Positions 33,865 through 45,505 of a stretch of 64,000 nt of DNA are shown one piece after another. The stretch's first letter is position 1. Every line of letters starts with the position of its first letter. A program made the translations under genes and the position numbers. The notes under the pieces are model-generated. The model did not search any database. It worked only from the letters and a program-made list of their open reading frames with translations, and had not been told where the DNA came from. This stretch comes from Endomychus coccineus (Eukaryota; Arthropoda; Insecta; Coleoptera; Endomychidae): assembly GCA_958510875.1 (NCBI GenBank), contig OY294068.1:196750315-196814314 (forward strand). The letters run 5' to 3'.

Positions 33865-34470
33865 GATATTAACCATTTCAGTGTTAGTGAAATTTTGAGC
33901 CATAATTTTATAAAATTTTTACGGAAAGCAAAGTAAAAACTGACAGTTTTGAGAATAAATTCTCCAAATGCCAAAATGACATTAGAAAAGCAAAGGCAAC
34001 TAAGGTATTTTAATCAAGTAAAATTAGTAAGTCAAAATTGCAGAGACTCGAAAATTAATTTTTTCAAGCTAATCCGTTGATTTTATCAAAATTTTTTAGG
34101 AGTAAAAAAAGTTTTCAAATTAGATAAGCGATATACGTAAAAAATATTGAGTGAATTACATCGACCATAAAAAAGTTCTGGAACCTTTTCCCGTTACATC
34201 TTCAAGTTTGAGCCATTTCTATGGTCTCTTAGGCTCTGTGCTCCGCTCTCAAACACGGCTATTATTGACACTAACTCACCTGCCAAATATTGTAAAAGTC
34301 CTTCATCACGTTCTCAAGTTATACCGAAAAAACAAAATTATTTTTGCAACTTTGAAGCCCTCTACCGGCTAAACAGGACACTTGAGGCAAAAGTAAAAAG
34401 GATCACCAAATTTTTTTCGAATCAAAGAATCTTCGGTTTTATTTTTGCCACGCAGTTCGAGGACACTCTG
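33865..34470. repeat. right TIR, about 606 bp
   Basis: Reverse complement of 32104-32708. Its inner end carries an antisense copy of the transposase ATG and first codons (CCATTTCAGTGTTAGTGAAA). Antisense frames inside it are not genes. Confidence 0.9.
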
Positions 34471-34539
34471 TATATCTACGATACGAAGATTGGTCAATAA
34501 CTCCTTATAAAACCATTGAAAACACATTAATTTGGGTTG

Positions 34540-35060
34540 ATTGTGAAGCATACCCCAAATCCCTGCGACCAATCAGTCTCACATCATTTGTCCTAAAAAC
34601 GGTGGAGAAAGCATGTGATAATTATATGAAAACATAAATCTTGAATTCATGGCAGCATGCTTATCAAACGTGCAAATCTACGGACCGCATTGTGCAACTG
34701 ACAGATAAAATCCAGGATGCCCTGGGGAGTAAAGAAACTATAATTTGTGCCTTTCTAGACGTAGAAGGGGCTTTTGAAAATACATTACCTGAAGCAGTCA
34801 AAAGAGCACTAGAAGATAGAGGAGTATATAGGATGACAACCAGGTGGCTGTCGCCACTGCTCTCCACCAGAATAGCACTACTAAAGAATGATGCCAATCG
34901 ATGGAACTTAATGTCAACCCCACCAAAACCACCTCATTTGCCTTTACAAGGAAAAGGAATCCTAACCTCAAAACCATCGATCTGTCTGGGAGCGTTATTG
35001 AGTGGAAGTCACAGGTAAACTTCCTGGGAATTATACTAGATAAAGGGATTTAAGGGATTA
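34540..35060 (+). pseudogene. non-LTR retrotransposon RT with catalytic centre deleted
   Basis: The plus strand reads KSLRPISLTSFVLKTVEKAC, then HAYQTCKSTD and AFLDVEGAFENT. These correspond to fingers and palm motif A of I-group RTs, where AFLDIEGAFDNT is usual, so the second aspartate of that motif is changed. After LLSTRIA the sequence jumps to a block equivalent to LNVNPTKTTSFAFTRKR and FLGIILDKG (after one frame change), which normally lies beyond the FADD box. The catalytic centre is therefore deleted, with a frameshift at the junction. It lies about 70 bp from the right end of the intact DNA transposon. Confidence 0.8.
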
Positions 35061-35125
35061 CAAAATCCCTAATGTTGTTCCTCAGACCGAGTTAGAACAT
35101 AGCATTTTTAACATGCTCACAATCT

Positions 35126-35345
35126 GTTTTGTCGATTTATTGAAGTTAGAAAACAAATTGTAGACTTTATTAATTCCTGAAGGATAATAAGTGAACCGTT
35201 TGAATTTGATTGAACTATTTGAAGGTAGTGGTCAGAATTTGGTTAATTGTTGGCGTTCCATTCTCCTTTTTCGTTCAGAAATTAAGTTATTGATCAAAGA
35301 TTTGCCAAAACCATTGTCCATTGACTTGTAATTGAACGATTTTCA
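35126..35345. repeat. Penelope family 2-associated repeat
   Basis: TTAGAAAACAAATTGTAGA, TTATTGATCAAAGATTTGCC and ACCATTGTCC match, in the same order, the sequence at 51865-52085 that lies immediately upstream of a Penelope RT fragment. It is presumed to be internal Penelope sequence. Confidence 0.55.
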
Positions 35346-36525
35346 ATGGACATTCCAATTATAGTTATAGTAGTTTCTTCAGCATCTTCAATGTTGTAAT
35401 TTTTCGTAAATTATTTTTTAACTACTTGAAAATAGCTTTATTATAGGTTGTCTTCTTTCTGGATAGCATTGAAATATATTTCGGAAGCAATTTCATAATT
35501 ATTATTACTTTGAATAAAGCATTGTAGCATATTTCACGTAATCCTCTTAAGACATCTTCACATTTACGATTAAATGGGATGTAATTATGACGGAAACAAC
35601 ATTATTAATATGTTGTTTGCTGGCACACAGATGAAAACTGTCAGATGACACACGACGCTTACTTGGAATAATATAAAACAACTCAAAAGATGTCTACTTA
35701 AAGATTATTTGCGTTATTAAATACACATCAAAGGCAACCCAGCATATGATATAAAAATCTTGGCTTCCGGATAGATTCCGCGTCACAATAGAATGACTTG
35801 ATGCCGACTTTTCGCCGACCATCACAGGTGGCATCTTCAGGATAGGCTTGAGGGCTTGAGCCCTGAACTGAGAATGATTCTTCTGGTTTCTGTCACATCC
35901 AACTACTGCTTCTTTTTTAAATTCTGTATTATACAGAAAACGATTGCTAAAGAATGTAAAAGTTGTTTTTCTCTAACTTCACAGATAACCAAGATATTGA
36001 CATGTGTTTAAAAGTCGAAAAGCCAAACTTTTGTTTATAACTCGGAAACAAAAGACGATAGCACACATTTGTTTTCGCCATTGAATTTCGTCTAAAAAAA
36101 AGAGATCCAGAATGTGTCTTCCTTTTTTCTGAATCATTTACAGTTACCGTGTTACTCTATACATACATCGGAATTTGCCCATACTGAACATCAGTGCATC
36201 ACCTTTTATCTTGATTTTTTCGCTCCATCGGTCCAATAACGAAATACAAAAGCTTTATAGAATTTTATTAGTAGGATTCATACACGAATCAATACTAATA
36301 TGATAACAGGTGAGGTGAAGTTTGTTTGTATTCTTCCATACAAATATTTTTCAGATAATATTGATAAGAGATGATGTGATCTATGAAATATTGCATGCTC
36401 CTAAAACAAGGATATTCAGTGAATCAGTTTATTTAGATAAGATATAAATAACACTCTTTTGTTTTGTTTAGTGCTACAGTACTATGGATAATTGAATACA
36501 AAATAAATGATAAGATAAAATAAAA
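35346..36525. other. no recognised gene
   Basis: AT-rich sequence without recognised content. Confidence 0.4.
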
Positions 36526-36529
36526 AGGG

Positions 36530-37060
36530 GATACTTCTGATTTCCTGCGGTGTAGTTTTATCGTCTGCGAGGTATGTCTGTCGACCAACCTAGGATGCCG
36601 TGCACTAACACAGCACATACATGGGTGTCTCTTCTTCCACGACGCAACCCCTGCATGTGGGCTCATCTACCAGACTCATCGTACAGAAATGTTTGTTGCA
36701 TGGGGCGTATCCGGTCTAGAATGCAATAAGATGCTGAACGTTAGCTAATTTCTCACTCGTAGCTGCTGGAGATCTCCCATTAATCGCTTGGAGTGCGACA
36801 TACGGGGCAGTTCTCTCCAGTAGGCACAATGCTCTGTTTCGAGCCATTTTTGGATTACAGATTTCGCTGTGGCCTGAGAAATGCCACAGGTTGGCTCTAG
36901 TCCAATCAGTAGTTGTAATTCCTACTAATTCTGTCGCAAGTGTCCCTAGGTTCTAAGAAATTATTTCTCCTTGGTCCGTTGCCTCGACTACTCCAGCATC
37001 TATACTTTTTTCGGTCTTGGTGTCTTCCGTAAACCATACGGAATCCCCTGGTATCATATG
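36530..37060 (-). pseudogene. non-LTR RNase H remnant with internal deletion
   Basis: Minus strand from 37060: GDSVWFTEDTKTEKSIDAGV is the start of an I-group RNase H domain (usually WFTDGSKTxxGxGAGV; the DGS is changed to EDT). The rest of the RNase H core is missing. The sequence continues with NLWHFSGHSE and a WRELPRMSHSKRLMG block shared with 26761-27048, then a C..C..EEET....C finger (CRGCVVEEET). Several stops and frame changes are present. The shared block shows that this element and the 288-bp insertion belong to one family. Confidence 0.75.
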
Positions 37061-37119
37061 ACGATTGCCGCAAACTATACTAATTTTATAATTTCTTCAA
37101 GTATCTATATATATACAAC

Positions 37120-37690
37120 TATTTAGAACTATACTGTGAAGTCTTCCATAACAATGCTTGAGATCACCACCAAAAGCACCCGTGCATGGGACGATCATGT
37201 CAGGTCCATTGCGAAGACCGCTTCACAAAACTATGGTTTTCTATTTCGTGCCAAGAGCTACTTCACATTCGAGCAGCTCTTCATAATCTACAAAGTACAG
37301 ATTCAACCTGTTTTGGAGTACTGTTCACATGCTTGGAGTTTGGCTCCCAAATATACGCTGAAGCACTTGCGAGTTCATTGATATGTCTAGAACATAGTAG
37401 AAAAGTGGGAGATCTCTCCCTTTTCTATAGATATTTCCATGGTCGGTGCTCATCAGAAATCTCGTCTGTTGTTCCACCACGAGAAACTACAGAAAGGCGG
37501 ACTAGACGATCTCAAACTAGTCACCACTTCACTGTCAACCTCGGGATCTGCCGAACTTTTTCCTACCAGACTTCATTTTTTGATCGACAGCGAAGTTTTG
37601 GAACTCTTCACCCAGTGAGGTCTTTCCCAATGCCCACAACCTCCAAACCTTCAAGAAAAATACGAATGTCCATCTCCTCTCCCTAAATTC
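37120..37690 (+). pseudogene. non-LTR retrotransposon RT C-terminal region, best copy in the window
   Basis: The plus strand reads TTKSTRAWDDHVRSIAKTAS, NYGFLFRAKSYFTFEQLFII and VLEYCSHAWSLAPK. It then changes frame to KVGDLSLFYRYFHGRCSSEI, TRRSQTSHHF and a tail ending PSRKIRMSISSP. This is the thumb/C-terminal part of an insect non-LTR RT; the catalytic RT core is absent. The frame change lies near 37370. Homologous pieces are at 1999-2180, 6905-7470 and (minus strand) 20340-20545, all biased toward the same 3' part. Confidence 0.8.
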
Positions 37691-37760
37691 AACTTGTGGG
37701 AATCACTTCCATATACGTTCCTGCGGTTTGTTCCTTCTTTTTCCTTAGAAAAAACTGGTA

Positions 37761-38186
37761 TGGATCGCCATATAATATCTGATAATAGGGCTGTCATGGA
37801 TCGCCCTATAATACTGATTGGTAGGGCTGACAGTGTCGCCCTATAACGTCTCATCAGTTAGCAGGTTCGGTGCTGCGTTATGATATAAGCATAATGTGGA
37901 AAGTGTGGACATAGGGGCAGATGGTTGGAATCACAACACTGGTTGCGAAATGTGATGTATCGGTTTAATATTCACAGTACTAACACTAATAACTTATAAC
38001 TATCACAGATAGCTGACTTTGGTACTTATGACTCTATGTCCACACCTTCCACATGATACTTCTATCATAACGCAGCGCCGAACCTGCTAACTGATGAGAC
38101 GTTATAGGGCGACACTGTCAGCCCCACCAATCAGTATTATAGGGCGATTCATGACAGCCCTATCATCAGATATTATATGGCGGTCC
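37761..38186. repeat. foldback element, arms about 152 bp
   Basis: 37761-37914 and 38035-38186 are imperfect inverted copies (GGATCGCCATATAATATCTG against its complement near 38170-38186). Each arm contains three degenerate copies of TCGCCCTATAA. The loop is about 120 bp. A minus-strand frame of 67 codons within the left arm is not a gene. Confidence 0.8.
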
Positions 38187-39689
38187 TGATGATTAATAGT
38201 AGTGTAATTGTGTGGAGTACGACTTTAAGTCATAATGACGTCGCTCTCCAAGATCAGTAAATACAAACCCTTTTTGTAACGTGAGCGTTTCGATTCCTGT
38301 GCCCCAAAGGACCACCGATCAGCTTATGGCAAACTGTCCCCAGTCGTTAAGAGCTGATCCCCACAAACTGCTGACTCACACTTCGAACTTTATAGATTTC
38401 CTCTCGTGTAGTCAATTATGTAAATAAAATAATAATGCCTACATTCTCATCGTCATACAATATCGGAAAATATTATGTATGTATGCAAATCACGTGACTG
38501 GAGTTAATTCTGGGAAACATATTTTGAGACGCAGCAGAATGCGCGCCTAATTGTGCGCTGAAGAAATACAATTTTTTTATTGGAAGATGACTGACTTAGT
38601 AATATGTTAGTTTCAAAAAGACGATAAAAACATAATGTATTTTTAATTAATTTAGAATCTTTTCGATAAGAGTCTGGTACAATAATGAATATTTAATTAG
38701 CTTCAAGTTATTCTCTCTTTATATGTTAGTTACAGTTACTAGTTTCATGATACCGTCAGTACACATAATTTACTGGACATTCTATTACGTCTATACATAC
38801 TGTAGAAAGTAAAATTGTTTCCATAGCTTGTGGCTATCGATTTCAGAGTAACTTTCTTACATAGTCAGTGTATCTGGTAGCATATGACAGTAATGAGTTA
38901 ATTTAATGAAATATTCTTCAGACTGAAGTCGTTGAAACTTGAAGAACCAATGAATAATGAAAATTATCAAAAGCATTACTTAACAGAATAAGTTATTATA
39001 AACATTATAGCGGTCGAAAGTGAATGAAACGTTAATTGAAATTCCAACAATAATTAAACTTTATGAAGTTATGAAGAGTGGTGCATTTCGAAGGGGATCG
39101 AGAATGAGAACCCCCACAATGAGCATAGCTCAACTCGGTCACACTAATCTTCTTTACCCTTTCCCATATTTGATGAGATTTTATAAGCGTCCGACCCTTC
39201 AATAACCAACAGGTAAATGTCTGATAATGAGTTTTAAATAAATTATAATGTACGGGCCACACCTCCTTTTCTCTTCTGAAATTTGGAACATTCTATATCC
39301 TTACTAAGAAACACTTTGGGACGTATTAGGGTTTTCCGGAAATGACATCAACTTTCGATATCTAAATGTAATAGACTGTATATTATCACACTAGAATGAT
39401 ACCACTTAGTTAATATTTCAATTGTCAGAACACACATTTTATTTTACGATCTAATGAGCTATGAACCTACTAATATTATTAGAAATTACAAATAATGCTA
39501 CGCTTCCCCATTGATGATTCTTTGCAATTTTACCATTATAGTACCATTTGATATGAAGAGTGATCCATACATCAATAACTTCCTACACACTTAAGAACCG
39601 AAAGTACATCATATAAATTATAAAAGAGTTCACACTGTGAATACACTACAACACTATAGATAAGAAATAATCTCCCTTGTCTGGAGATA
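38187..39689. other. no recognised gene
   Basis: AT-rich sequence. Short overlapping antisense frames at 39020-39262 show no domain. Confidence 0.4.
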
Positions 39690-39885
39690 AATCGGATATT
39701 AATAAATTGCTTTCTCGTTTATACATTTCCATACACTTAGATATTTGTCCAAACTGTGTTTTAAAAGTGATAAACTTTCTTGAGACATGGTGTGACATGT
39801 ACTCAAAATATGTTCAGCTAACGCTGATTTTAAACCATTATTTTCCTTTATATTTGGCAAAATGATCTTTATACCGAGACTACTT
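39690..39885 (-). pseudogene. Penelope-like GIY-YIG endonuclease fragment
   Basis: The minus strand gives RYKDHFAKYKG, then SALAEHILSTCHTMSQ in a neighbouring frame. This corresponds to the C-terminal part of the Penelope endonuclease (RxKEHxxxIxxN...xAEHILxxxH). It is closely related to the copy at 56380-56740. Frame shifts are present and the GIY-YIG catalytic part is missing. Its upstream (right) end joins a Penelope family 2 terminal unit. Confidence 0.65.
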
Positions 39886-39935
39886 GGTAATACTTTAACA
39901 GTATTTTTAGTGGATAAGGGTGATTATTTCTCATT
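39885..39935 (+). repeat. partial Penelope family 2 terminal unit
   Basis: CTACTTGGTAATACTTTAAC and AGTGGATAAGGGTGATTATT match the end of the units at 29290-29757. The CTGATGA half is missing. Confidence 0.65.
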
Positions 39936-40555
39936 TATAGTACATCACATATGATAATAAATAGATAAGGATGTGGAAAGACGTCAAATTATAATCTATG
40001 TCATTGCATTAAAAGTGTATTCGAATTGACAACATAATGTTTCATACTTATATCTCTTCTTCAACATATGTTATTTGCTCAGATTTGATGCTGTATAAAC
40101 CATTCAATGATGTTTCAATCATTTATCTATTGCTTTTTGAACCATTTATTTTAGGCTGGTTTCAACGATTTAATGCTGTTGCAAACATTTAATACTGTTT
40201 CTTCCTTTTTAGAAAGGTATTGGGTGACGTTTCCAATACTTTGCTATAGTATAAAGCATCATCCATTATGATAAGGGACTATCTGCAAGCAATTGCTCTT
40301 GAAACCATTTTATTTCTCCATGATGATGTGGATTGCTTGAACCGAATATAAGTCTTACTACTAGCGGCCAATAGTGTGGCATGAGTTAAATTGTATGACA
40401 AATGTTAATAATCATGTACTAACTTAGTCATAAACTCAATTATAGTACTAATTTTCGTTATACTTTGACACAAACCTCTCCATTGATTAAAATTATAAAA
40501 CATGTTCCATTTCATGATATGTTGATTGTAAATGCCCCTCCCCTCTTTAATAATA
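39936..40555. other. no recognised gene
   Basis: AT-rich sequence with no feature seen. Confidence 0.4.
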
Positions 40556-41420
40556 ATATGCAATAGTATTCAATATATGCCATAATGCTTGAACAGTTAT
40601 GCAAAAGTATTCAACATAAGGCATATTGTGTGAACATTTACGCAATAGTATTCAATCTATTCCAAAGTATTCCAACATGTATGCAATAGTATTTAAACTA
40701 TGTCATAATGTTTCAACATTTATGTAATAGTATTTGAAATATGCCATAATGTTTGAACATTTATACAATAATATTCATCCTATGACATATTGTTTGAACA
40801 TTTATGCAATAGTTATTCAACCTATGCAATGATGTTCCAACATTCAAGCAATAACATTTAACCTAAGCCATAATGTTTGAACATTTACGCAATATTATTC
40901 AATCTATGCCAAAATGTTCCAACATTTATGCAATAGTATTTAAACTATGCCATAATGTTTGAACATTTATGCAATATTATTTGAAATATGCCATAATGTT
41001 TGAGCATTTATACAATAATATTCATCCTATGACATATTGTTTGAACATATATGCAATATTTATTCAACCTATGCAATGCTGTTTGAACATTTACGCAATA
41101 GTATTCAATCTATGCCAAAATGTTCCAACATTTATGCAATAGTATTTAAACTATGCCATAATGTTTGAACATTTATGTAATAGTATTCAACCTATACAAT
41201 GATGTTTGAACATTTAAGCAATAACATTCAACCTAAGCCATAATGTTTGAACATTTACGCAATAGTATTCAATATATGTCAAAATGTTCCAACATTTATG
41301 CAATAGTATTTGAAATATGCCATAATGTTTGAACATTTATACAATAATATTCATCCTATGACATACTGTTTGAACATTTATGCAATAGTATTCAACCTAA
41401 GCCATGATGTTTGGAAACGT
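40556..41420. repeat. 41-bp minisatellite, about 21 units, with higher-order periodicity
   Basis: Head-to-tail units of about 41 bp are built on GTTTGAACATTTATGCAATA, then TTCAACCTATGCCATAAT. Distinct unit variants recur in blocks: the TTCATCCTATGACATA variant at 40774, 41021 and 41350, and the AAATGTTCCAACATTTATGC variant about 205 bp apart (near 40913 and 41118). The array was therefore expanded in multi-unit steps. Most units show small length changes and no unit is open for translation across the array. Confidence 0.9.
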
Positions 41421-42488
41421 AGTAGTTATTCCACATATGCCACGTTTGAACATTATTTTATGAAATAGTGCTTCACATTATGCCATAATCATTTATGCTA
41501 CGTATTTATCTTAGGCCATATCAAGGAATCATATCTCAGTTGTGTGTAGTTGATAAACACGTATGAGGGTATCACTGAGTGTTCAAACAATTTTCAATAT
41601 ACTGCTATTCAATAATTGTATCTTCTACCTTAGCGTTTTATTTACATTTTACTTTTCAAATCAGAGTTCTTTTATCGTTAATTCACTTTATTGATCTAAG
41701 TAATGTACTTAAAGTATCGCCATAGTGATATGCGAATAAGTTTCCAATATAAGGTGATTCGACCTGGTTGTTATCGATTTAACCCGTGACACTATCCATT
41801 CTACACGTCCTACAAAATATTCGAAGTAAAAGCGATCGTATCTTTATCTGTTCAGAATGACGAACAATAAATACAATCTTTCTTACGCAAATCGAGGAAA
41901 ATATACCAACGGCCTTTCTGAAATGGCGAAAACCAGATTACTTGCTTATTGCTTACAATGAGCTGTGCACTTATTGCTTAATGCAAAATCATTTTGTATT
42001 TGTTGCGTGCGGTCATTTTTCGGTGAAATCATAACACCGTGATATGTTAATGATGATTTTATATCAAAGGTGAGCCTCGATCGTTCAATTTAATAAATTG
42101 ATATTTCACAAATACATTTGAAAGTTTACAGGTTATCTATAATTTTGTATTATTACAACCTTATGCAATATCACAAAAAGGTCAACCAACCTATAGAACA
42201 AAAAAAAATGCTACCTAGAAGAACGACAGGTCTTTCTTTCAAAGTATTCGTTTGTTCAGCTGATGATTCTTTACATTTGTACATGAAATATAATAACTAT
42301 GATAATTTACCCAATTACCTAGATAAATTATTAACATATTTACAATCAACTAGGTTACTTCAAAGAATATTTGAAATTTCTCTTCAGCAAAATCTAAAAG
42401 TACCACATTTTAGATTTTCAATTTGTTTTGTGGTTAGGTTTGCCCTTAAAAGATAATTTTTTGAATATCTAACTGAACATAAATACTA
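41421..42488. other. no recognised gene; one unassigned 112-codon frame
   Basis: A plus-strand frame of 112 codons at 42118-42456 lies just before a Penelope terminal unit. It has no recognised domain, and AT-rich codons could produce it by chance. Confidence 0.3.
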
Positions 42489-42655
42489 CTTTAGTTCACT
42501 CTAATGGTGGCTACTTGGTAACCTAAAGGTCCTCAGTATTTGAGAGTATTTTTAATGGATAAAGGTGAATATTTCTCGACACAGTTAGTAGGCTTATGCG
42601 CAACATGTATATCATAAATTTTTAAACATTTCTTAATTTTCTCTGAGGTCCCCGG
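42489..42655 (-). pseudogene. Penelope-like junction: terminal unit plus RT connector fragment
   Basis: 42489-42565 is a degenerate family 2 terminal unit (GTGGCTACTTGGTAACC, GTCCTCAGTATTT, ATGGATAAAGGTG). 42566-42655 matches, on the minus strand, the YKPTSCVGKYF region of the Penelope copy at 46610-46700 (shared CTGAGGTC, TTATGCGCAAC). The coding piece and the terminal unit are in contact without the normal C-terminus, so this copy is truncated or rearranged. Confidence 0.6.
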
Positions 42656-42890
42656 AAAATTGTCAAAATCAACGCCCCTAAAAACCTAATAATCGATATG
42701 TAAAACGGCTGAAAAAAATCCGGAAATTGGAAAATTAGGCTATTTTTTGGATATTATATTTTCCCACATTGATATACATCGTTTTGAACGATTAGCATTT
42801 TTCACTTTCTTATGCGATTTTTCTCGATTACAGTGATTATTTGATAAAAATAGGTATATATTTATATACATTTCTATTTCCCGCCTCTGG

Positions 42891-43532
42891 CGTTTTTTGC
42901 GAATATCTCCGGAACCGTTTATCGTACAAAAGCATTTTATACTTATAGTAAGCTATGTTCTGGGTGATAAAAAAAAATTTTTTACTCTTAATTGGTGAAG
43001 ACTTTGAAGGGGTAGTGGGTGTTTTTCTCCCCAACTTCTACGCCACTGAAAAAAGTACGGTTTTGAGACAACCATTTGAACCGCCAACACAAAAAAGGTA
43101 CTCTTGGTCATAAGCTCTAAAGTTGACCGTTTTCGAGAAAAATCAACTTTTATGTTGAAAAACATGGTCAATTCTTACTAATTAAACAAAATTCATTCAA
43201 ACGTTAGAACAAGTAACAAAACCAAAGGATTGACCATGTTTTTCAACATAAAAGTTAATTTTTCTCGAAAACAGTCAACTTTAGAGCTTATGACCAAGAG
43301 TATTTTTTTTGTGTAGAAAACATTGGCGGTTCAGATGGTTTTCTCAAAACCGTAGTTTTTTCGGTGGCGTAGAAGTTGAGGAGAAAAACACCCACTACCC
43401 CTTCAAAATCTTCACCAATTATGACTAAAAAAGAATTTTTTACCGCACAGAACATAGCTTACTATGAGTAGAAAATGCTCATAAAAGCTGTTTTCTGTAC
43501 GATAAACGGTTCCGGAGATATTCGCAAAAAAC
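42891..43532. repeat. inverted-repeat element, arms about 285-300 bp
   Basis: The left arm 42891-43174 and right arm 43229-43532 are imperfect inverted copies (TTTGCGAATATCTCCGGAAC against GTTCCGGAGATATTCGCAAA; TTGAAAAACATGGTCAAT against ATTGACCATGTTTTTCAA). The loop is about 55 bp. Overlapping minus-strand frames at 42837-43171 are products of the arm, not genes. Confidence 0.85.
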
Positions 43533-45060
43533 GAATTTTTTTTTTCAATTTCAACACCCTGTATCTCGAAAACGAAACCTTCCACGACATATGTTTATAG
43601 GAACTTTTCTCCTTAAAAACATCTGTTCTATCTCCTGTTGAAGTTTGTCTACAAAAAACTGACTCACCCTGTATATCTATTTAACCAAAATCGATTTCCG
43701 GGATAGTGGGACATGTTTTCGGATACATTTTCGTACAAAACTATGAAAAACGCAAAAGTTCTGTCACTTTTGCCTAAAACTACTGGACTATATCATTAAC
43801 TGGAAAGCCACAAAAAAGAAATGTAGGTCAGAACCGAACATTTTTTGTGGAATTCGATTCGTGGGATTATTCGTAACACATAAAACCTCACCGGTCACCA
43901 CCCGCCCATTGGGGGCCAGAAATGGCCAAAATTTGCCGATTTTCCACCTCCAGAATTGATTTCAAGTAAATCTGTCGTCAAAATCGTGATCAGCGACCAA
44001 AAAAAAACCCTCCGTACATTTTAAATACGAAATTACCCTTTTAGGGGTCATAAATGGAGGGTTTATGTATTATGAATGATCCTGATAACCCCCCGAATCG
44101 AAACACACAAAAATTGTTCGATTCTGACGTACATGTCTTTTTTTATTATAGCTGAAATCCCGGCTCATTTCCTGGCTTACATGGGATAACATATTCATTT
44201 ATTTCTAATTTTGTTACATATCTCTATGAATCTGTATTTGGTAATTTGAATGCTCTTAATAAACAATCACACAAAAACCGTCTTAAGCGCCACACACGTT
44301 CAGGACTACCTATCTCAGATAATAATAAATTGGAGTCGTCCCTTTGCTCCTTCAAACAATTGGATTCGATCGGTCAAATGGCCTTACCGCTCTTAATCTA
44401 CTATTTCATTGATGCCCTGATAAAATATAGCTTAGGAATCATTTGGAAAGCATCTGTATCAGAAATTTTAGAATAATAACGTAAGTAGCAGTGATCCTTT
44501 GAATGTAACCGCTCCAAACCAGGAAATACTGCCGAGCCTCGGGCAAAAATACAACTTCTGTTGCTATCGTGGCGATTGACAAGTAAACCAGTTCGGCTGG
44601 TAGACTTTTGGAGACTTATGGGGCTGTCAATATGAGGAACGGGGCGCGTTTAGAATTCGATATTTATTTCCTAGTGAAACAGAGAACGATATCGACTTAG
44701 GTTCAAGAACGTACGAATCGAATTGATATTTAATGCGGCAGAAACAACAAGGAAGGCTGTGTTTCTCATTGAATAAAGGCTTTCTCTTTCATCCATTCGA
44801 ACCCGGTAGTTGAAGAATCAGGAAGCGTTCGTCGCCTCGCGTTCACATTGATTATAATTCATTAAAGTTATTTTCAGACTTTAAGTATTCATTATTTGCG
44901 AGGCGGTAATAAATATTTCGGTATCGGACAAGGTAGGTATCGTAACGTAGAGGTTTGGTTCTTGTAGCGTTGCGAGTGAATGAATAATTGCGAGTTTTAT
45001 ACTAAAACGTAATTGAGTGTAGGAGACCTTTCGACCTGTTTTAGTAGGTTTATAATTTAC
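43533..45060. other. repeat-like sequence, no recognised gene
   Basis: CACCCTGTAT occurs at about 43556 and 43667, resembling ends of TA-inserting elements such as the one at 32104-34470. AATCGTGATCAGCGACC near 43983 resembles blocks inside the 54835-55785 element. No complete element could be delimited. Confidence 0.35.
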
Positions 45061-45177
45061 CTGATTCGGTAATTGCAACGGTTCGCTTCCGTCGCCTGGT
45101 ACACTTATCATTCTGTCATCTGACAAATTCGGAAAATTATTGAATAGCGGACGAATTAATAGATTCACATTTAACAT
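45061..45177 (-). CDS. candidate host coding exon
   Basis: On the minus strand an ATG at 45177 opens 39 codons. They run through NNFPNLSDDRMISVPGDG and end LQLPNQ exactly at a canonical donor, CAG|GTAAAT (45061/45060), in phase 0. Reading on past the donor gives another 59 codons that look less protein-like. Upstream, AATAG near the start could be a weak acceptor, so it may be a first or an internal exon. No family is recognised. Composition is more balanced than in the surrounding DNA. Confidence 0.3.
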
Positions 45178-45505
45178 TCCACTACTATTATCGTAATAAT
45201 TTCAAATATACCTAGTCAACTTTACGCAACTTGAACGGCACTATTAATTCCAAGAGTATTTGTAGTTCAGTAAATGAAGCATTTTCAATACCATTCGTCG
45301 ATTAAAATGAATTTAGGTAAGTCATTATTAATATGTCCCCATTTTGGTTTCGCCGTTTTGAATTAAGGAATTTTAAGAACGGTTCTATTGAATTGTGGAA
45401 AAACCTTGAAGAACAAAAATGTTCATTTTACCATGATAACTAACTTCCAAGTTATATAAAAATTTTCGGGAAATAGGTAAAACTAACACATATGCTTATT
45501 ATTTT

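Larger units (their letters stand above)
32104..34470 (+). mobile_element. Tc1/mariner-superfamily transposon with 606-bp TIRs
   Basis: A complete 2367-bp element. It is flanked by TA on both sides (32102-32103 and 34471-34472), the TA duplication expected of the Tc1/mariner superfamily. The ends read CAGGGTGTCC and, reverse-complemented, CAGAGTGTCC. Each TIR is about 606 bp. The element encodes one transposase (32671-33759). The arms appear around 95% identical by eye, which suggests a fairly recent insertion. Confidence 0.9.

Noticed and set aside
40556..41420. Regular short repeats considered as a CRISPR array
   Set aside because: Repeats are contiguous without unique spacers and the context is eukaryotic; it is a minisatellite.
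42118..42456. 112-codon plus-strand open frame before a Penelope unit
   Set aside because: Not recognised as any Penelope domain; AT-rich codons and lack of motifs make chance likely. Mentioned only inside a region note.
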